A stretch of 64,000 bases of DNA from Sphaerisporangium krabiense (lineage in GTDB: Bacteria > Actinomycetota > Actinomycetes > Streptosporangiales > Streptosporangiaceae): positions 5,708,001 through 5,772,000 of the forward strand of contig NZ_JACHBR010000001.1 of assembly GCF_014200435.1 (NCBI RefSeq), written 5' to 3'. Positions 1 to 9,587 of the stretch are shown piece by piece. Position 1 is the stretch's first letter; the number at the start of each line of letters is the position of its first letter. The position numbers and the translations under genes are program-made. Under the pieces are notes generated by a model that searched no databases, had not been told where the DNA came from, and saw only the letters and a list, made by a program, of their open reading frames with translations.

Positions 1-297
1 CCCGCCCCGGCGCATCCCGCCCCGGTGCACTCGGCCCCGCACCCGGTGCCGCAGGCCGCCCCGGTGGCGCCCGAGCCCGTCCCGGCCCCCGAGCCCGCCC
101 CGGCGCCCGCTCCCTTCGCGCGGGAGGCCGCCGAGCCCGCCCCGCACGCCGAGCCCCAGAGCCCGGTGTCGATCCCGCGGCCGGCGCCCGAGCCGCCCAC
201 CCCCATCACCTCCCGCGTCTCCGAGCCCGCCCGGCGCCGTCCGGTGGTCTTCGAGGAGCAGGAGGAGGAGCTGGACGTCCCCGACTTCCTGAAGTGA
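1..297 (+). CDS. ftsZ: Cell division protein FtsZ, C-terminal end (partial)
   Basis: This is the 3' end of a frame already open at base 1; the start lies outside the window. Only the Pro/Ala/Glu-rich intrinsically disordered tail and the terminal conserved peptide are present. The peptide ends ELDVPDFLK, the typical actinobacterial FtsZ tail that binds SepF and other membrane tethers. The GTPase domain is not in the window, so the call rests on this terminal peptide and on the yggS-sepF-yggT-divIVA genes that follow, which is the usual division-cluster order. The stop is TGA at 295-297. Confidence 0.9.
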   Translation, partial: PAPAHPAPVHSAPHPVPQAAPVAPEPVPAPEPAPAPAPFAREAAEPAPHAEPQSPVSIPRPAPEPPTPITSRVSEPARRRPVVFEEQEEELDVPDFLK

Positions 298-428
298 GCC
301 CCCGGCGCGCGCCACCCGTACGGGGGCGCGCGCCGCGGCGGCGGGGGCGGCGCGGCCGGGGTCCCGCGCGGCCCGTACGCTGATGCCCGGCCACCCGTAC
401 CGACCACCGAAGTGACGCGGACCCCCAC

Positions 429-1139
429 GTGAACGACACCCACACGACGCGGCGCGACGAGATCGCCGCGGGCCTCGCCGAGGTCGAGCGCCGCATCGCG
501 GACGCCTGCGAGGCCGCGGGCCGCGCGCGCGGCGAGGTCACGCTCGTGGCGATCAGCAAGACCTACCCCGCCTCCGACGTGCGGATCCTGGCCGCCCTCG
601 GCGTCCGCGACGTCGGCGAGAACCGCGACCAGGAGGCGGCGCCCAAGGCGGCCGACTGCGCGGACCTCTCGCTGACCTGGCACTTCGTCGGCCAGTTGCA
701 GACCAACAAGGCCAGGTCCGTCGTCTCCTACGCCGATGTGATCCACTCGGTGGACCGGGAGCGCCTGGCCGGGGCGCTCTCCCGCGAGGCCGTCCGGGCG
801 GGGCGCCGCCTCACCTGCCTGGTGCAGGTCGCCCTCGGGGACGAGCCCGGCAGGGGAGGGGTCGCCCCCGAGGGGCTCGCGCCGCTGGCGGACGCCATCG
901 CCGGCGCGGAGGGCCTGGTGCTCGGCGGCGTCATGGCCGTGGCGCCGCTCGGCGCCGACCCCGCCCCCGCGTTCGCGCGGTTGCGCGACCTGTCCGAGGC
1001 CCTGCGGGCCGATCATCCAGGAGCGACGGTCGTATCGGCCGGAATGAGCGGAGATCTGGCCGAGGCCATCGCCCACGGAGCGACACACGTGCGTGTCGGT
1101 ACGGCGTTGCTCGGTCGCCGGAAGCCCTTCGTCAGGTAA
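429..1139 (+). CDS. yggS: YggS/YlmE-family PLP homeostasis protein
   Basis: The 236-residue product matches the length of the YggS (COG0325) family, single-domain alanine-racemase-like TIM barrels that bind pyridoxal 5'-phosphate and help keep PLP and amino-acid pools balanced. The PLP-lysine motif VAISKTYP is near residue 40, followed by the family signatures [19 protein letters not shown] and, near the C-terminus, [12 protein letters not shown]. The start is GTG at 429. The gene sits between ftsZ and sepF as in many Gram-positive division clusters. Unlike in Streptomyces, there is no pgeF/ylmD gene between ftsZ and this gene. Confidence 0.93.
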   Translation: MNDTHTTRRDEIAAGLAEVERRIADACEAAGRARGEVTLVAISKTYPASDVRILAALGVRDVGENRDQEAAPKAADCADLSLTWHFVGQLQTNKARSVVSYADVIHSVDRERLAGALSREAVRAGRRLTCLVQVALGDEPGRGGVAPEGLAPLADAIAGAEGLVLGGVMAVAPLGADPAPAFARLRDLSEALRADHPGATVVSAGMSGDLAEAIAHGATHVRVGTALLGRRKPFVR

Positions 1140-1240
1140 TGTCCCCCCGAGTGGACCTTGATGTCCATGTATCCGAGGTCGATGGCGGTGCCTTAGGTTG
1201 CCCTGGGTACGGCGACCGTGAGCAGGAGGACGACGTAGCG

Positions 1241-1750
1241 ATGGCCGGCGCGATGCGCAAGATGGCGGTCTACCTCGGTCTCGTGGAGGACGACCGCTAC
1301 CCGGATTATGGCACTTACGCCGAGGACGAGGACTACCCCGACGAGTACGTCGACCGGCGGCGTGGCGACGAGCGTGGGCTTGGAACGCCCCAAGACGGCC
1401 CGGAGGAGACCGAGACCCCGGTCCCGGCACCCCGGGCGGGGGCGGCGGTCGCCGAGCGCCGTACGACCGATCTGGCGCGGATCACCACGCTTCACCCCCG
1501 CACGTACAACGAGGCGCGTACGATCGGGGAGCACTTCCGTGAGGGCACACCCGTCATCATGAACTTGACCGAGATGGTCGACAGTGACGCGAAGCGGCTT
1601 GTCGATTTCGCGGCAGGTCTGGTTTTTGGCCTACATGGAAGCATTGAACGTGTTACGAACAAGGTGTTCCTGTTGTCCCCAGCCAATGTCGAGGTGACCG
1701 CCGAGGACAAGGCCCGAATCGCGGAACGCGGGTTCTTCAATCAGAGCTAG
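1241..1750 (+). CDS. sepF: Cell division protein SepF
   Basis: The 169-residue protein tethers FtsZ to the membrane and shapes the division septum. The N-terminus [18 protein letters not shown] is the amphipathic membrane-binding segment conserved in actinobacterial SepF. An acidic, disordered linker follows, then the SepF core (about residues 85-169) with [35 protein letters not shown] and the terminal GFFNQS. The frame is open upstream, but ATG 1241 fits the family N-terminus and has an AGGAGGA Shine-Dalgarno at 1224-1230. Its position after ftsZ-yggS supports the call. Confidence 0.96.
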   Translation: MAGAMRKMAVYLGLVEDDRYPDYGTYAEDEDYPDEYVDRRRGDERGLGTPQDGPEETETPVPAPRAGAAVAERRTTDLARITTLHPRTYNEARTIGEHFREGTPVIMNLTEMVDSDAKRLVDFAAGLVFGLHGSIERVTNKVFLLSPANVEVTAEDKARIAERGFFNQS

Positions 1751-1859
1751 AGTTCCACCATGAACAGTTCACGGCCGGACACGGCCGGCACGACCAGCTT
1801 GGCCCACAGGGCCCACCCCGACCGAGGCCGGCAGCGCGGAACGGAGGCAGGACGCGACC

Positions 1860-2144
1860 GTGGGGGTTCTTAGAGAGATCGTGGTCGCGATCCTGTCGAT
1901 CTATCTCGTGCTCCTGATCGGCAGAATGATCTTCGAGACGGTGCAGGCGTTCGCCCGTTCATGGCATCCACGTGGTGTCGTGCTCGTGCTCGCCGAGGCC
2001 ACGTACACCGTGACCGACCCTCCGCTCAAGTTCCTCCGCCGTTTCATTCCGCCCCTCCGGTTGGGTACGGTGGCCTTTGACCTAAGCTTCACAGTGCTGT
2101 TCATTGTGGTCTTGGTCATGATCCAGATCGTGTCCGCGCTTTGA
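1860..2144 (+). CDS. yggT: YggT-family membrane protein (YlmG)
   Basis: The 94-residue integral membrane protein has two hydrophobic segments, about residues 4-24 and 70-92. Between them is a short polar loop holding the family motif TDPPLKFLRRFIPPLRLG. YggT/YlmG proteins are linked genetically to the division cluster in Gram-positive bacteria; their biochemical role is not settled. The start is GTG at 1860, preceded by GGAGGCAG. The gene sits 110 bases after sepF and 48 bases before divIVA, the usual order. Confidence 0.92.
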   Translation: MGVLREIVVAILSIYLVLLIGRMIFETVQAFARSWHPRGVVLVLAEATYTVTDPPLKFLRRFIPPLRLGTVAFDLSFTVLFIVVLVMIQIVSAL

Positions 2145-2192
2145 TCGGGTACCGTCCTCCGGACAGACTCCGAGCGCGCCAAGGAGACCGAA

Positions 2193-3062
2193 ATGCCGCT
2201 GACGCCCGCTGATGTGCGGAACAAGCAGTTCAGTACCACCCGGCTGAGGCCGGGGTACGACGAGGAAGAGGTCGACGCCTTCCTCGACGAAGTGGAGGCC
2301 GAGCTCGACCGCCTCATCCAGGAGAACGAGGAGCTTCGGGCGAAGCTGACCGAGTGCCTGCGGGGCAAGGTGCCCGGCGGCATGGGCATGAGCATGGCGC
2401 CCGCCCCCGTGGCCGAGCCCAAGCCCGAGATGATGATGCCCCAGCCGGAGCCCATGAAGGCCCCCGAGCCGATCAGGCCCGAGCCGGTGCCCGTCGGCAT
2501 GGGAATGCCGCCCGCCGAGGACAACATGGACACCGCGGCCCGCGTGCTCGCCCTCGCGCAGCAGACCGCGGACCAGGCCATCGCCGACGCCCGCCGCGAG
2601 GCGGACGAGACCGTCACCCGCGCCCGCCGCGAGGCCGACGAGATCCTCGGCAAGGCCCGCCGCCAGGCCGAGCAGATCATCGGCGACGCCCGCGCCCGCG
2701 CCGAGACGCTGGAGCGCGACGCCCAGGAGCGCCACCGCCAGGCCATGGGCTCGCTGGTCCAGACCCGCGACGAGCTGGAGCGCAAGGTCGACGAGCTGCG
2801 CAGCTTCGAGCGCGAGTACCGCAGCAGGCTCAAGCTGTACCTGGAGAACCAGCTCGCCGAGCTGAACGTCTCCGCCGAGGGCAGCGGCGCCTTCCCCGTC
2901 GTCGGCGCGCAGATGGGCGGCGCCCCCGCCATGTCCCACGCCGGCGCCCCCGGTGGCCAGCCCCAGATCCCCGGCCCCCAGAACAACCCGTTCGGTCCCG
3001 AGCCCGCACAGCACTCCGGCGCCTTCCAGGGAGTCGACGGCCCTCACAACGATCGCCGTTAA
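2193..3062 (+). CDS. divIVA: DivIVA/Wag31 polar growth protein
   Basis: The 289-residue coiled-coil scaffold recognises negatively curved membrane and directs apical growth in actinomycetes. The N-terminal DivIVA domain (residues 1-55) includes LTPADVRNKQFSTTRLRPGY and the acidic EEEVDAFLDEVEAELDRL heptads. A Met/Pro-rich low-complexity linker (about 75-110) follows. A second long coiled coil (about 110-225) is rich in ARREADE repeats. The tail is Gly/Pro/Gln-rich and disordered. ATG 2193 has AAGGAGA upstream. Family knowledge predicts phosphorylation by Ser/Thr kinases, but no phosphosite can be assigned from sequence. Confidence 0.95.
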   Translation: MPLTPADVRNKQFSTTRLRPGYDEEEVDAFLDEVEAELDRLIQENEELRAKLTECLRGKVPGGMGMSMAPAPVAEPKPEMMMPQPEPMKAPEPIRPEPVPVGMGMPPAEDNMDTAARVLALAQQTADQAIADARREADETVTRARREADEILGKARRQAEQIIGDARARAETLERDAQERHRQAMGSLVQTRDELERKVDELRSFEREYRSRLKLYLENQLAELNVSAEGSGAFPVVGAQMGGAPAMSHAGAPGGQPQIPGPQNNPFGPEPAQHSGAFQGVDGPHNDRR

Positions 3063-3104
3063 AGTAACGGGTCGGCTCTTTCCGGCCCGTGACCGGGAGT
3101 ATCT

Positions 3105-4622
3105 GTGATCTACCTCAGCGCCATTCTGGTCGTGCTCGCCTTCGGCCTCCTGGTCGCGGGCGTTGTGACCGGAACAGCGGTCCTGGTCATGTGGTCGATC
3201 GTGGTCAGCGTGCTGTCCGCGGTCTTCCTGATGATCGGCGCCCTGCTGCGACGCCATGAGCTCTTCCCCTCCGGCGGCGTGCCGGCGGCGACGCCGCACA
3301 TGCCCCCGGCCGGAGCGGGCGTCGCCGATGGCCTGATGGCCCGACCCGGGGCGGTGGCCTCCTCAGCGGCCCCGCCGCGAGGGCCCGCCTCCCCCGTGGC
3401 CCGCCCCATGGCCACACCCCAGATGGCGCATCCCACGGCCACCCTGGCCGCGCCGCCCGCGTTTCCCGCGACCGCGACGGTCGCGGGGGCGAGTGGCAGG
3501 CTCGCTCCCGACGCGATCGTCTTCGTCGTCCCCGGGCGCAAGCGGTTCCACCAGGCCGGGTGCCGCCAGCTCTCCGGCCGCCAGACCGAGGAGCTCACCT
3601 ACGAGGAGGCCCGCGAGGAGGGCTTCTCTCCCTGCACCACCTGCCTGCCCGACGGCGCCCAGCCCGTCAACGCCCCTCTGAAGGCCGAACCGGTCGTCTC
3701 CCTGGACACGCCGCAGTGGTCGGCCACGGTCGAGCGGCCGACGCGGTCCTCCTCCAGGCCGTCGCTGGAGACCTCCTCACAGACGTCGCCGTCCTCCTCC
3801 GTTCCGTCGCTGGAAGGGCCCCGTCCGTCTCTGGAGGCCCCGCGCCCGCCGGTCGCGAACCCCATCGTCATCCCCCCGGCCGCGGACCCGGTCGTCATCT
3901 CCTCCGTGGACACCCCCAAGGCCGCGGCGTCCGCCCCCGCCGGCCGCCCCGCGGCGCCCTCGTCCGCCGACCGCCCCGCCACGCCTCCGCCGGCCGACCG
4001 CCCCGTCGCGTCGCGCGCGGAGTCCTCCGGCGAGTACCGCTCCGAGGAAACCCGTCCCGTACGGCCGCCTTCCGTCCCCCCGCGCCCGGCCGCGGACGCT
4101 CCCGCCGAGCCCGCCCCCTCCAAGCCCACGCCCCCGCGGCCGACGCCCGCCGAGGCTCCGTCCCGGCCCGCGCGGCCGGTGATCTCCTTCAACGCGCCGG
4201 TGGTCCCCGAGGCGTCCAGCCCGTTCAACGCCTTCCAGCGCCCGGACCCCGCCGGCCCCGAGCCCTCCGCCAAGGAGGACGAGGACGACGACCCGATCGT
4301 CGTCGTGGCCGCGCGACCGGTCGAGGCGAAGTCCGAGCCGGAGAAGGCGCAGGACGAGAGCGTCGCCGGCCGCGCGCCCGCGCGCTCCGAGGACGGCGCC
4401 GAGAAGCCGAAGGCCGCTCAGGACCGTAAGGCGTCCCAGGACTCCGAGACGGCTCAGGAGAAGGGCTCCGGAACAGTGAAGGTCATCCCCGGCACCCGCC
4501 GCTACCACAGCTCGGCCTGCCCGCTGATCCAGGGTTCGGACCCCGACACCCTCGAATCGATGACGGAGTCCGAAGCCGAGTCCAAGGGCCTCAGCCACTG
4601 CTCGGTCTGCGACTACGCCTGA
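3105..4622 (+). CDS. Membrane protein with two Ada-like Cys/His motifs flanking a disordered linker
   Basis: This 505-residue protein is of unrecognised function. Residues 1-48 form two membrane segments. Near residue 148 there is a compact FHQAGC...LTYEEAREEGFSPCTTC motif, and at the extreme C-terminus (about 463-503) a related YHSSACPLI...SKGLSHCSVC motif. The pattern [FY]H-x2-C ... EA...G..x-C-x2-C resembles the Ada-type metal-binding module seen in Ada and in some competence and nuclease-associated proteins. Roughly 300 residues of Pro/Ser/Ala-rich disordered sequence separate the two copies. GTG 3105 has GGGAG six bases upstream. It follows divIVA by 42 bases and may be co-transcribed, which hints at a division or cell-pole role; that is inference only. 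Confidence 0.75.
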   Translation: MIYLSAILVVLAFGLLVAGVVTGTAVLVMWSIVVSVLSAVFLMIGALLRRHELFPSGGVPAATPHMPPAGAGVADGLMARPGAVASSAAPPRGPASPVARPMATPQMAHPTATLAAPPAFPATATVAGASGRLAPDAIVFVVPGRKRFHQAGCRQLSGRQTEELTYEEAREEGFSPCTTCLPDGAQPVNAPLKAEPVVSLDTPQWSATVERPTRSSSRPSLETSSQTSPSSSVPSLEGPRPSLEAPRPPVANPIVIPPAADPVVISSVDTPKAAASAPAGRPAAPSSADRPATPPPADRPVASRAESSGEYRSEETRPVRPPSVPPRPAADAPAEPAPSKPTPPRPTPAEAPSRPARPVISFNAPVVPEASSPFNAFQRPDPAGPEPSAKEDEDDDPIVVVAARPVEAKSEPEKAQDESVAGRAPARSEDGAEKPKAAQDRKASQDSETAQEKGSGTVKVIPGTRRYHSSACPLIQGSDPDTLESMTESEAESKGLSHCSVCDYA

Positions 4623-4829
4623 ACGTCGCGGCCGCGGTGGCCGGATGACCTGCGAACGCCGTCGTCCCGCGCATACGGAGCGTCGCGAAGCGTGGCGCTC
4701 CAGGGGGGAGGCGCGGGAGATCGGTCGGTCGCGGCGGCGGAACGCCCATCCCGGCACCTGCTCGCAGTGGCCGCCGCGCACGACTCTAGGGTGGTAGATC
4801 CGTCCCCCTATCGAGAGAGGCTTCCGTTC

Positions 4830-5243
4830 ATGTCCACCGCGGCCCTGCCCGACCATCTCCTCACGGCTCTCGCCCGCCCGAATCCCTGCGTCATCAGCAC
4901 CGTGCGCCCGGACGGCGCGCCCGTCTCCGTGGCCACCTGGTACCTGTGGGAGGACGGGAAGGTGCTGGTCAACATGGACGCGGGTCGTAAGCGTCTCGAC
5001 CACCTGCGCGCCGATCCCCGGGTCTCGCTGACGGTGCTGGACTCCGACAGCTGGTACCGCCACATCAGCCTGCAGGGGCGCGTGGTGTCACTGGAGGACG
5101 ACCCGGACATGAAGGACATCGACCGGGTGTCCGTCCACTACACCGGCGAGCCGTACCCGAACCGCGAGCGGCCGCGGATCACCGGCTGGATCGAGATCGA
5201 CAGCTGGCACAGCTGGGGCTGGCCCCAGGCCGACCAGGACTAG
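4830..5243 (+). CDS. PPOX-class, probable F420-dependent flavin/deazaflavin oxidoreductase
   Basis: The 137-residue single-domain protein belongs to the pyridoxamine-phosphate-oxidase-like split-barrel superfamily. The pattern CVISTVRPDGAPVSVATWYLWEDG is followed by the strand R.K.LDHLRADPRVSLTVLD, typical of actinobacterial PPOX-class F420-binding enzymes. The substrate cannot be inferred. The frame is open further upstream, but ATG 4830 is preferred because GAGAGAGG lies about ten bases before it and the family begins here. The gene stands alone, and a strong hairpin at 5265-5301 follows its stop. Confidence 0.82.
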   Translation: MSTAALPDHLLTALARPNPCVISTVRPDGAPVSVATWYLWEDGKVLVNMDAGRKRLDHLRADPRVSLTVLDSDSWYRHISLQGRVVSLEDDPDMKDIDRVSVHYTGEPYPNRERPRITGWIEIDSWHSWGWPQADQD

Positions 5244-5264
5244 CCCCGCCGCGCGTCACGACAA

Positions 5265-5301
5265 CGGGCTCCCGGGACCGGCAAAGGGTCCCGGGAGCCC
5301 G
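5265..5301. terminator. Bidirectional hairpin terminator between the PPOX gene and pntB
   Basis: A perfect 15-bp inverted repeat (5265-5279 pairing with 5287-5301) has a 7-base loop. It lies in the short space between the stop of the plus-strand PPOX gene and the stop of the minus-strand pntB. There is no strong T-tract, as is common in high-GC actinomycetes. Confidence 0.75.
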
Positions 5302-5351
5302 GGTGAAAGGACGGCCCGGGCGGTCTCCCGTGTGCGGCCGGGCCACGAAGG

Positions 5352-6773
5352 TCACAGAACGCGGAGGATGTCCTCCACCCGGGCCTTCGCGTCGCCGAAG
5401 AGCATCGCGCTGTTCTCCCGGAAGAACAGCGGGTTCTGCACGCCCGCGTAGCCGGAGGCCATCGAGCGCTTGAACACGATCACGTTGTCGGCCTCCCACA
5501 CCTTGAGGACGGGCATGCCGGCGATGGGGCTGCCCGGGTCCTCCATGGCCGCGGGATTGACCGTGTCGTTGGCCCCGATGACCAGGACGACCGAGGTGTC
5601 CGCGAAATCGTCGTTGATCTCGTCCATCTCCAGGACGATGTCGTAGGGCACCCTGGCCTCGGCGAGCAGCACGTTCATGTGGCCGGGGAGGCGTCCCGCC
5701 ACGGGATGGATGCCGAAGCGGACGTTGACGCCCTTCTCCCGCAGTTTGCGGGTGAGTTCGGCGACGCCGTGCTGCGCCTGGGCGACCGCCATGCCGTACC
5801 CGGGGGTGATGACGACGGAGTCGGCCGTGGTGAGCAACTTCGCGACGTCCTCGGCCGTGACCTCGCGGTGCTTGCCGTACTGGGTGTCCTCGGCGGGTGT
5901 CCCGGCCTCGATGCCGAACCCGCCGATGATCACGGAGATGAAGGACCGGTTCATCGCCTTGCACATGATGTAGGACAGGTAGGCGCCCGAGGAGCCGACG
6001 AGCGCGCCGGTGACGATGAGCAGATCGTTCTCGAGCAGGAAACCCGAGGCGGCGGCGGCCCAGCCGGAGTAGCTGTTGAGCATCGACACGACCACCGGCA
6101 TGTCGCCCCCGCCGATGGAGGCGACCAGGTGCCAGCCCAGCAGCAGGGCGATCGCGGTGACGACGATCAGCGGCCAGAGTCCCGGCTCGATCACGAACCA
6201 CGCCGTGAGAACGCCGAACGCGGCGAGCGCCCCGAGGTTGAGTACGTTCTTGCCCGGCAGCATCAGGGGGTTGGACTTGATCCGGGCGGACAGCTTCAGG
6301 TAGGCCACGATCGAGCCGGTGAAGGTCACGGCGCCGATGAACACGCCGATGAAGACCTCGGCGCTGTGGATGCCGAGCATGTGCTGGGCGAGCAGCAGGC
6401 CGGCCTCGGCGCCGCCCGGGTCGGCCTCCACGTGGAGGTACCCGTTCCAGCCGACGAGCACGGCGGCGAGACCCACCAGGCTGTGCAGCAGCGCGATCAG
6501 CTCCGGCATGCTGGTCATCTCGACCCTGCGCGCCCGGTGCAGCCCGATCGCGGCGCCGATGAGCACCGCCACGATCAGCAGGGCCAAGCCGGGGCCGCTG
6601 ATGTCGTGATTCACCGCGAGCGCGGTGGTCGCCGCCAGCGCCAGGGCCATGCCGGCGACGCCGAAGGCGTTGCCCGCCTTGGCGGTCTCGTGCTTGGACA
6701 GACCGGCCAGCGCCAGGATGAAGAGCAGGGCGGCGACGATGTACGCCGCCTGCGCCACCGTTTCGATGGTCAC
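5352..6773 (-). CDS. pntB: NAD(P) transhydrogenase subunit beta
   Basis: The 473-residue beta subunit of the proton-translocating transhydrogenase interconverts NADH/NADP+ and NAD+/NADPH, coupled to proton flow. Residues 1 to about 270 carry eight or nine hydrophobic segments. The C-terminal NADP(H)-binding dIII domain begins near residue 300, with [14 protein letters not shown] and [19 protein letters not shown] and later [15 protein letters not shown]. The start is GTG at 6773. It lies 4 bases after the pntA stop, with its AGGAG inside the pntA end, so translational coupling is likely. Confidence 0.97.
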   Translation of the reverse strand: MTIETVAQAAYIVAALLFILALAGLSKHETAKAGNAFGVAGMALALAATTALAVNHDISGPGLALLIVAVLIGAAIGLHRARRVEMTSMPELIALLHSLVGLAAVLVGWNGYLHVEADPGGAEAGLLLAQHMLGIHSAEVFIGVFIGAVTFTGSIVAYLKLSARIKSNPLMLPGKNVLNLGALAAFGVLTAWFVIEPGLWPLIVVTAIALLLGWHLVASIGGGDMPVVVSMLNSYSGWAAAASGFLLENDLLIVTGALVGSSGAYLSYIMCKAMNRSFISVIIGGFGIEAGTPAEDTQYGKHREVTAEDVAKLLTTADSVVITPGYGMAVAQAQHGVAELTRKLREKGVNVRFGIHPVAGRLPGHMNVLLAEARVPYDIVLEMDEINDDFADTSVVLVIGANDTVNPAAMEDPGSPIAGMPVLKVWEADNVIVFKRSMASGYAGVQNPLFFRENSAMLFGDAKARVEDILRVL

Positions 6774-6777
6774 CGGA

Positions 6778-8313
6778 TCAACTCCTGGAGAACATGGCGA
6801 GCATGCGGCGGGTCACCGCGAAGCCGCCGAAGACGTTGATGCTGGCGACCAGGATCGCCACGAACGCCAACGCGGTCACGACGTTGCCGCCGTGCCCGAG
6901 TTGCAGCAGGGCGCCGACGACGATGATCCCCGAGATCGCGTTGGTCACCGACATCAGCGGTGTGTGCAGAGCGTGGTGCACGTGCCCGATCACGTAGTAG
7001 CCGATGACGATCGCCAGCGCGAAGATCGTGAGATGTCCCCGAAGGGCGGCCGGCGCCAGCGCCGTGACCGCGAAGAGCGCCGCGGCCCCGACCAGCGCCC
7101 ACCGCCATCGCCCCAAGGCCGGCCGTTTCTCCTGCGGTCCGGCCGGGGCGGTCGTCGAAGGAGCGGCGGAGGGCTTCGTCGCCGCGGGCGCCGCGGACAC
7201 CGCCACCGGCGGAGGCGGCCAGGTCAGCTCGCCGTCGCGGACGACGGTGATCGAGCGTTGGACGACGTCCTCGAAATCCAGCACGCACCGGCCGTCCTTG
7301 GCCGGTGTCATCAGCTTCATCAGGTTCACCAGGTTGGTGCCGTGCAACTGCGACGCCTGCGCCGGCAGACGCCCCACCAGATCGGTGTAGCCGATGATCG
7401 TCACTCCGTTGCCGGTGACCACCGCCTCGCCCGGGACGGTGCCCTCGACGTTTCCGCCGTTGGCCGCGGCCATGTCGACGATCACGCTGCCCGGTCTCAT
7501 GCTCGCCACCATCTCGGCGGTGATCAGGCGCGGCGCCGGCTTTCCGGGGATGAGGGCCGTGGTGATGATGATGTCGACGTCCGTCGCCTGCTGGGCGTAC
7601 AGCCGGGCGGCGCGCTGGTTGTAGTCGTCCGACATCTCCTTGGCGTAGCCGGTCGCGGACACCTCCACGTCCGCCGTGTCGATGGCCAGATACTCGCCGC
7701 CCAGCGACCTGACCTGATCGGCCACCTCCGGCCGCGGGTCCGTCGCCCGCACGATCGCGCCCAGGTTGCCGGCGGTACCGATCGCCGCCAGGCCCGCGAC
7801 GCCCGCTCCCGCCACGAGCACCTTGGCCGGGGGGACCTTGCCCGCCGCGGTCACCTGGCCGGTGAAGAACCGCCCGAACACATGCGCGGCCTCCACGACC
7901 GCACGGTAACCGGCGATGTTGGCCATCGATGACAAGACGTCCAGCGACTGCGCCCGCGAGATCCGCGGCACGGCGTCCATCGAGAGCGCCGTGATGGGCC
8001 GCCGGGAAAGGTCCTCGACCATGCCCGGGTTGAGACGCGGGTTCAGCATGCTGATCAACATGGCGCCTCTGGACAGCCGGTCCAGGCGCTCGACCGGAGG
8101 CGGGTTGATCGAGAACACGATGTCGGCCGCCAGCGCGTCTCCGATCGCGGCCCCGGCCTTCAGGTACGCGTCGTCGGAGAACGAGGCGGCCAGACCGGCG
8201 CCCGGCTCCACCACCACCTCATAACCCAGCTTGACCAGTTCCACAACGCTCGCGGGCGTCGCCGCCACGCGAGCCTCGCCCGGAGGCGACTCCCTGAGCA
8301 CACCGATGATCAT
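6778..8313 (-). CDS. pntA: NAD(P) transhydrogenase subunit alpha
   Basis: The 511-residue alpha subunit carries the NAD(H)-binding dI domain and part of the membrane domain. The N-terminal alanine-dehydrogenase-like half has [17 protein letters not shown] and the Rossmann motif [22 protein letters not shown]. After a Pro/Ala-rich linker (about 370-400) come four hydrophobic segments. It is therefore a full-length E. coli-style alpha chain, not the split PntAA/PntAB form. ATG 8313 has GGAGG about 7 bases upstream. The frame extends further 5', but the family starts at MIIGVLRES. It is the first gene of the pntA-pntB operon. Confidence 0.97.
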   Translation of the reverse strand: MIIGVLRESPPGEARVAATPASVVELVKLGYEVVVEPGAGLAASFSDDAYLKAGAAIGDALAADIVFSINPPPVERLDRLSRGAMLISMLNPRLNPGMVEDLSRRPITALSMDAVPRISRAQSLDVLSSMANIAGYRAVVEAAHVFGRFFTGQVTAAGKVPPAKVLVAGAGVAGLAAIGTAGNLGAIVRATDPRPEVADQVRSLGGEYLAIDTADVEVSATGYAKEMSDDYNQRAARLYAQQATDVDIIITTALIPGKPAPRLITAEMVASMRPGSVIVDMAAANGGNVEGTVPGEAVVTGNGVTIIGYTDLVGRLPAQASQLHGTNLVNLMKLMTPAKDGRCVLDFEDVVQRSITVVRDGELTWPPPPVAVSAAPAATKPSAAPSTTAPAGPQEKRPALGRWRWALVGAAALFAVTALAPAALRGHLTIFALAIVIGYYVIGHVHHALHTPLMSVTNAISGIIVVGALLQLGHGGNVVTALAFVAILVASINVFGGFAVTRRMLAMFSRS

Positions 8314-8532
8314 CGCTGACCTCCACTGTCCGGCTCGGCGAAGCGGGTCGAGATCGTCAAGCTGAACAAAGTGTGCCAAATCTGCAAGAATACGACTACT
8401 AGATCGAATCCGCTCTGTGTGAATGGTTATCGAAGGGACCGCCGGGCGTCTGTCGCCGGGGGCGCGCCCCCACGCCTCTCAGCCGCGGGCCGCTCACGAC
8501 CCCAAGGTGAGGGTCCCGTGCCGGGACCGGCC

Positions 8533-9492
8533 TCACCGCAGGACCGGGTGGCCGTTCACCCAGCCCAGCCCTGCCGTGTACATCCACCGCGCCTTGCCCG
8601 CCCAGCCGTGGAAGAAGACGCGCTCACCGAGCACGTCCGCGCCGCCGGGGCCCTGGACCGCGCCGCCGAGGCTGCCGGTCGTCATCAGCGGCCGCCCCGC
8701 CTTGGCGAACGGGCCGGTGAGCGTGGCGGAGGTGGCGTAGCCGGTGAAGTAGCGGTCGCCGGTGTAGGAACCGCCCGCGTAGATGAGCACGTACCGGTCG
8801 GGGCGCCTGACCAGGACCGGCGCCTCGATCACGCCCTGCTCGTCGGGACGGTCGTTGCGGATCAGCTCCCGGCGCGGGCCGGCGAGGGTCACGCCGTCGG
8901 CCCGCACCTCCTGAAGCCAGATGACCGAGGGGGCGGGAGGGGTCAGCGCGTTCCCGTCGTTCTTGTAGAGCAGGTACCTCTTCCCGTCGGCGTCGACGAA
9001 GCTCGCGGGGTCGATGTCGCCGCCCTCGGCGGCGTCGCACACGAGCGGGCCGTCGCCCAGCGGCCGGAACGGGCCGAGCGGGCCGGGGGAGAGGGCAGCG
9101 CCGACGCACATCCGCCCGGCCGCGGCGCTGGGCGCGGTGAAGTACATGAGATACCGCCCGTCCGCGCGCCGCGACACGTCGGGCGCCCAGAAGCCTCCCT
9201 CGCCCGCCCAGGAGGGCTTGCCGGGCAGGGCGTCGCCGCGCATGGTCCACGGCCCGGTGGCGGACGGCGCGCTCGCGACCGGAACCGTCCCCGCCGGGCT
9301 GCTGGTGGAGTAGGCGTACAGCGTGGACCCGGCGCGGACCACGTCGGGATCGGGGAAGTCGGCGGTGATGACGGCCACGGGACGCACCGTCGCCGCGGGC
9401 GGCACGGTGGCCGCGGCGGGAACGAGCACGGCGGGCAGGATGGCCGCGGTCAGGGCGGTGGCCGGCAGCATGGGGCGACGGGACGATCGCAT
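8533..9492 (-). CDS. Secreted glycoside hydrolase family 43 protein
   Basis: The 319-residue protein has a Sec signal peptide (about 1-32, Ala-rich hydrophobic core). The five-bladed propeller signatures of GH43 follow: FPDPDVVRAGSTLYAYS (catalytic-base Asp), GFWAPDVSRRADGRYLMYF, GGDIDPASFVDADGKRYLLY and QGVIEAPVLVRRPDRYVLIYA (acid Glu in IEAP). GH43 enzymes attack arabinan, xylan and related side chains; the exact substrate is unresolved. ATG 9492 has AGAGGAGA just upstream, which rules out the longer open frame. It may be monocistronic. Confidence 0.88.
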   Translation of the reverse strand: MRSSRRPMLPATALTAAILPAVLVPAAATVPPAATVRPVAVITADFPDPDVVRAGSTLYAYSTSSPAGTVPVASAPSATGPWTMRGDALPGKPSWAGEGGFWAPDVSRRADGRYLMYFTAPSAAAGRMCVGAALSPGPLGPFRPLGDGPLVCDAAEGGDIDPASFVDADGKRYLLYKNDGNALTPPAPSVIWLQEVRADGVTLAGPRRELIRNDRPDEQGVIEAPVLVRRPDRYVLIYAGGSYTGDRYFTGYATSATLTGPFAKAGRPLMTTGSLGGAVQGPGGADVLGERVFFHGWAGKARWMYTAGLGWVNGHPVLR

Positions 9493-9587
9493 CGCTATCT
9501 CCTCTGGGTACGCAGGGGTGCCGACGGCACGAGGGGTCGGTGCCGCGGGCGTACGGGCAGGTGACGGGATGTCGCTCTGGGGGACGG

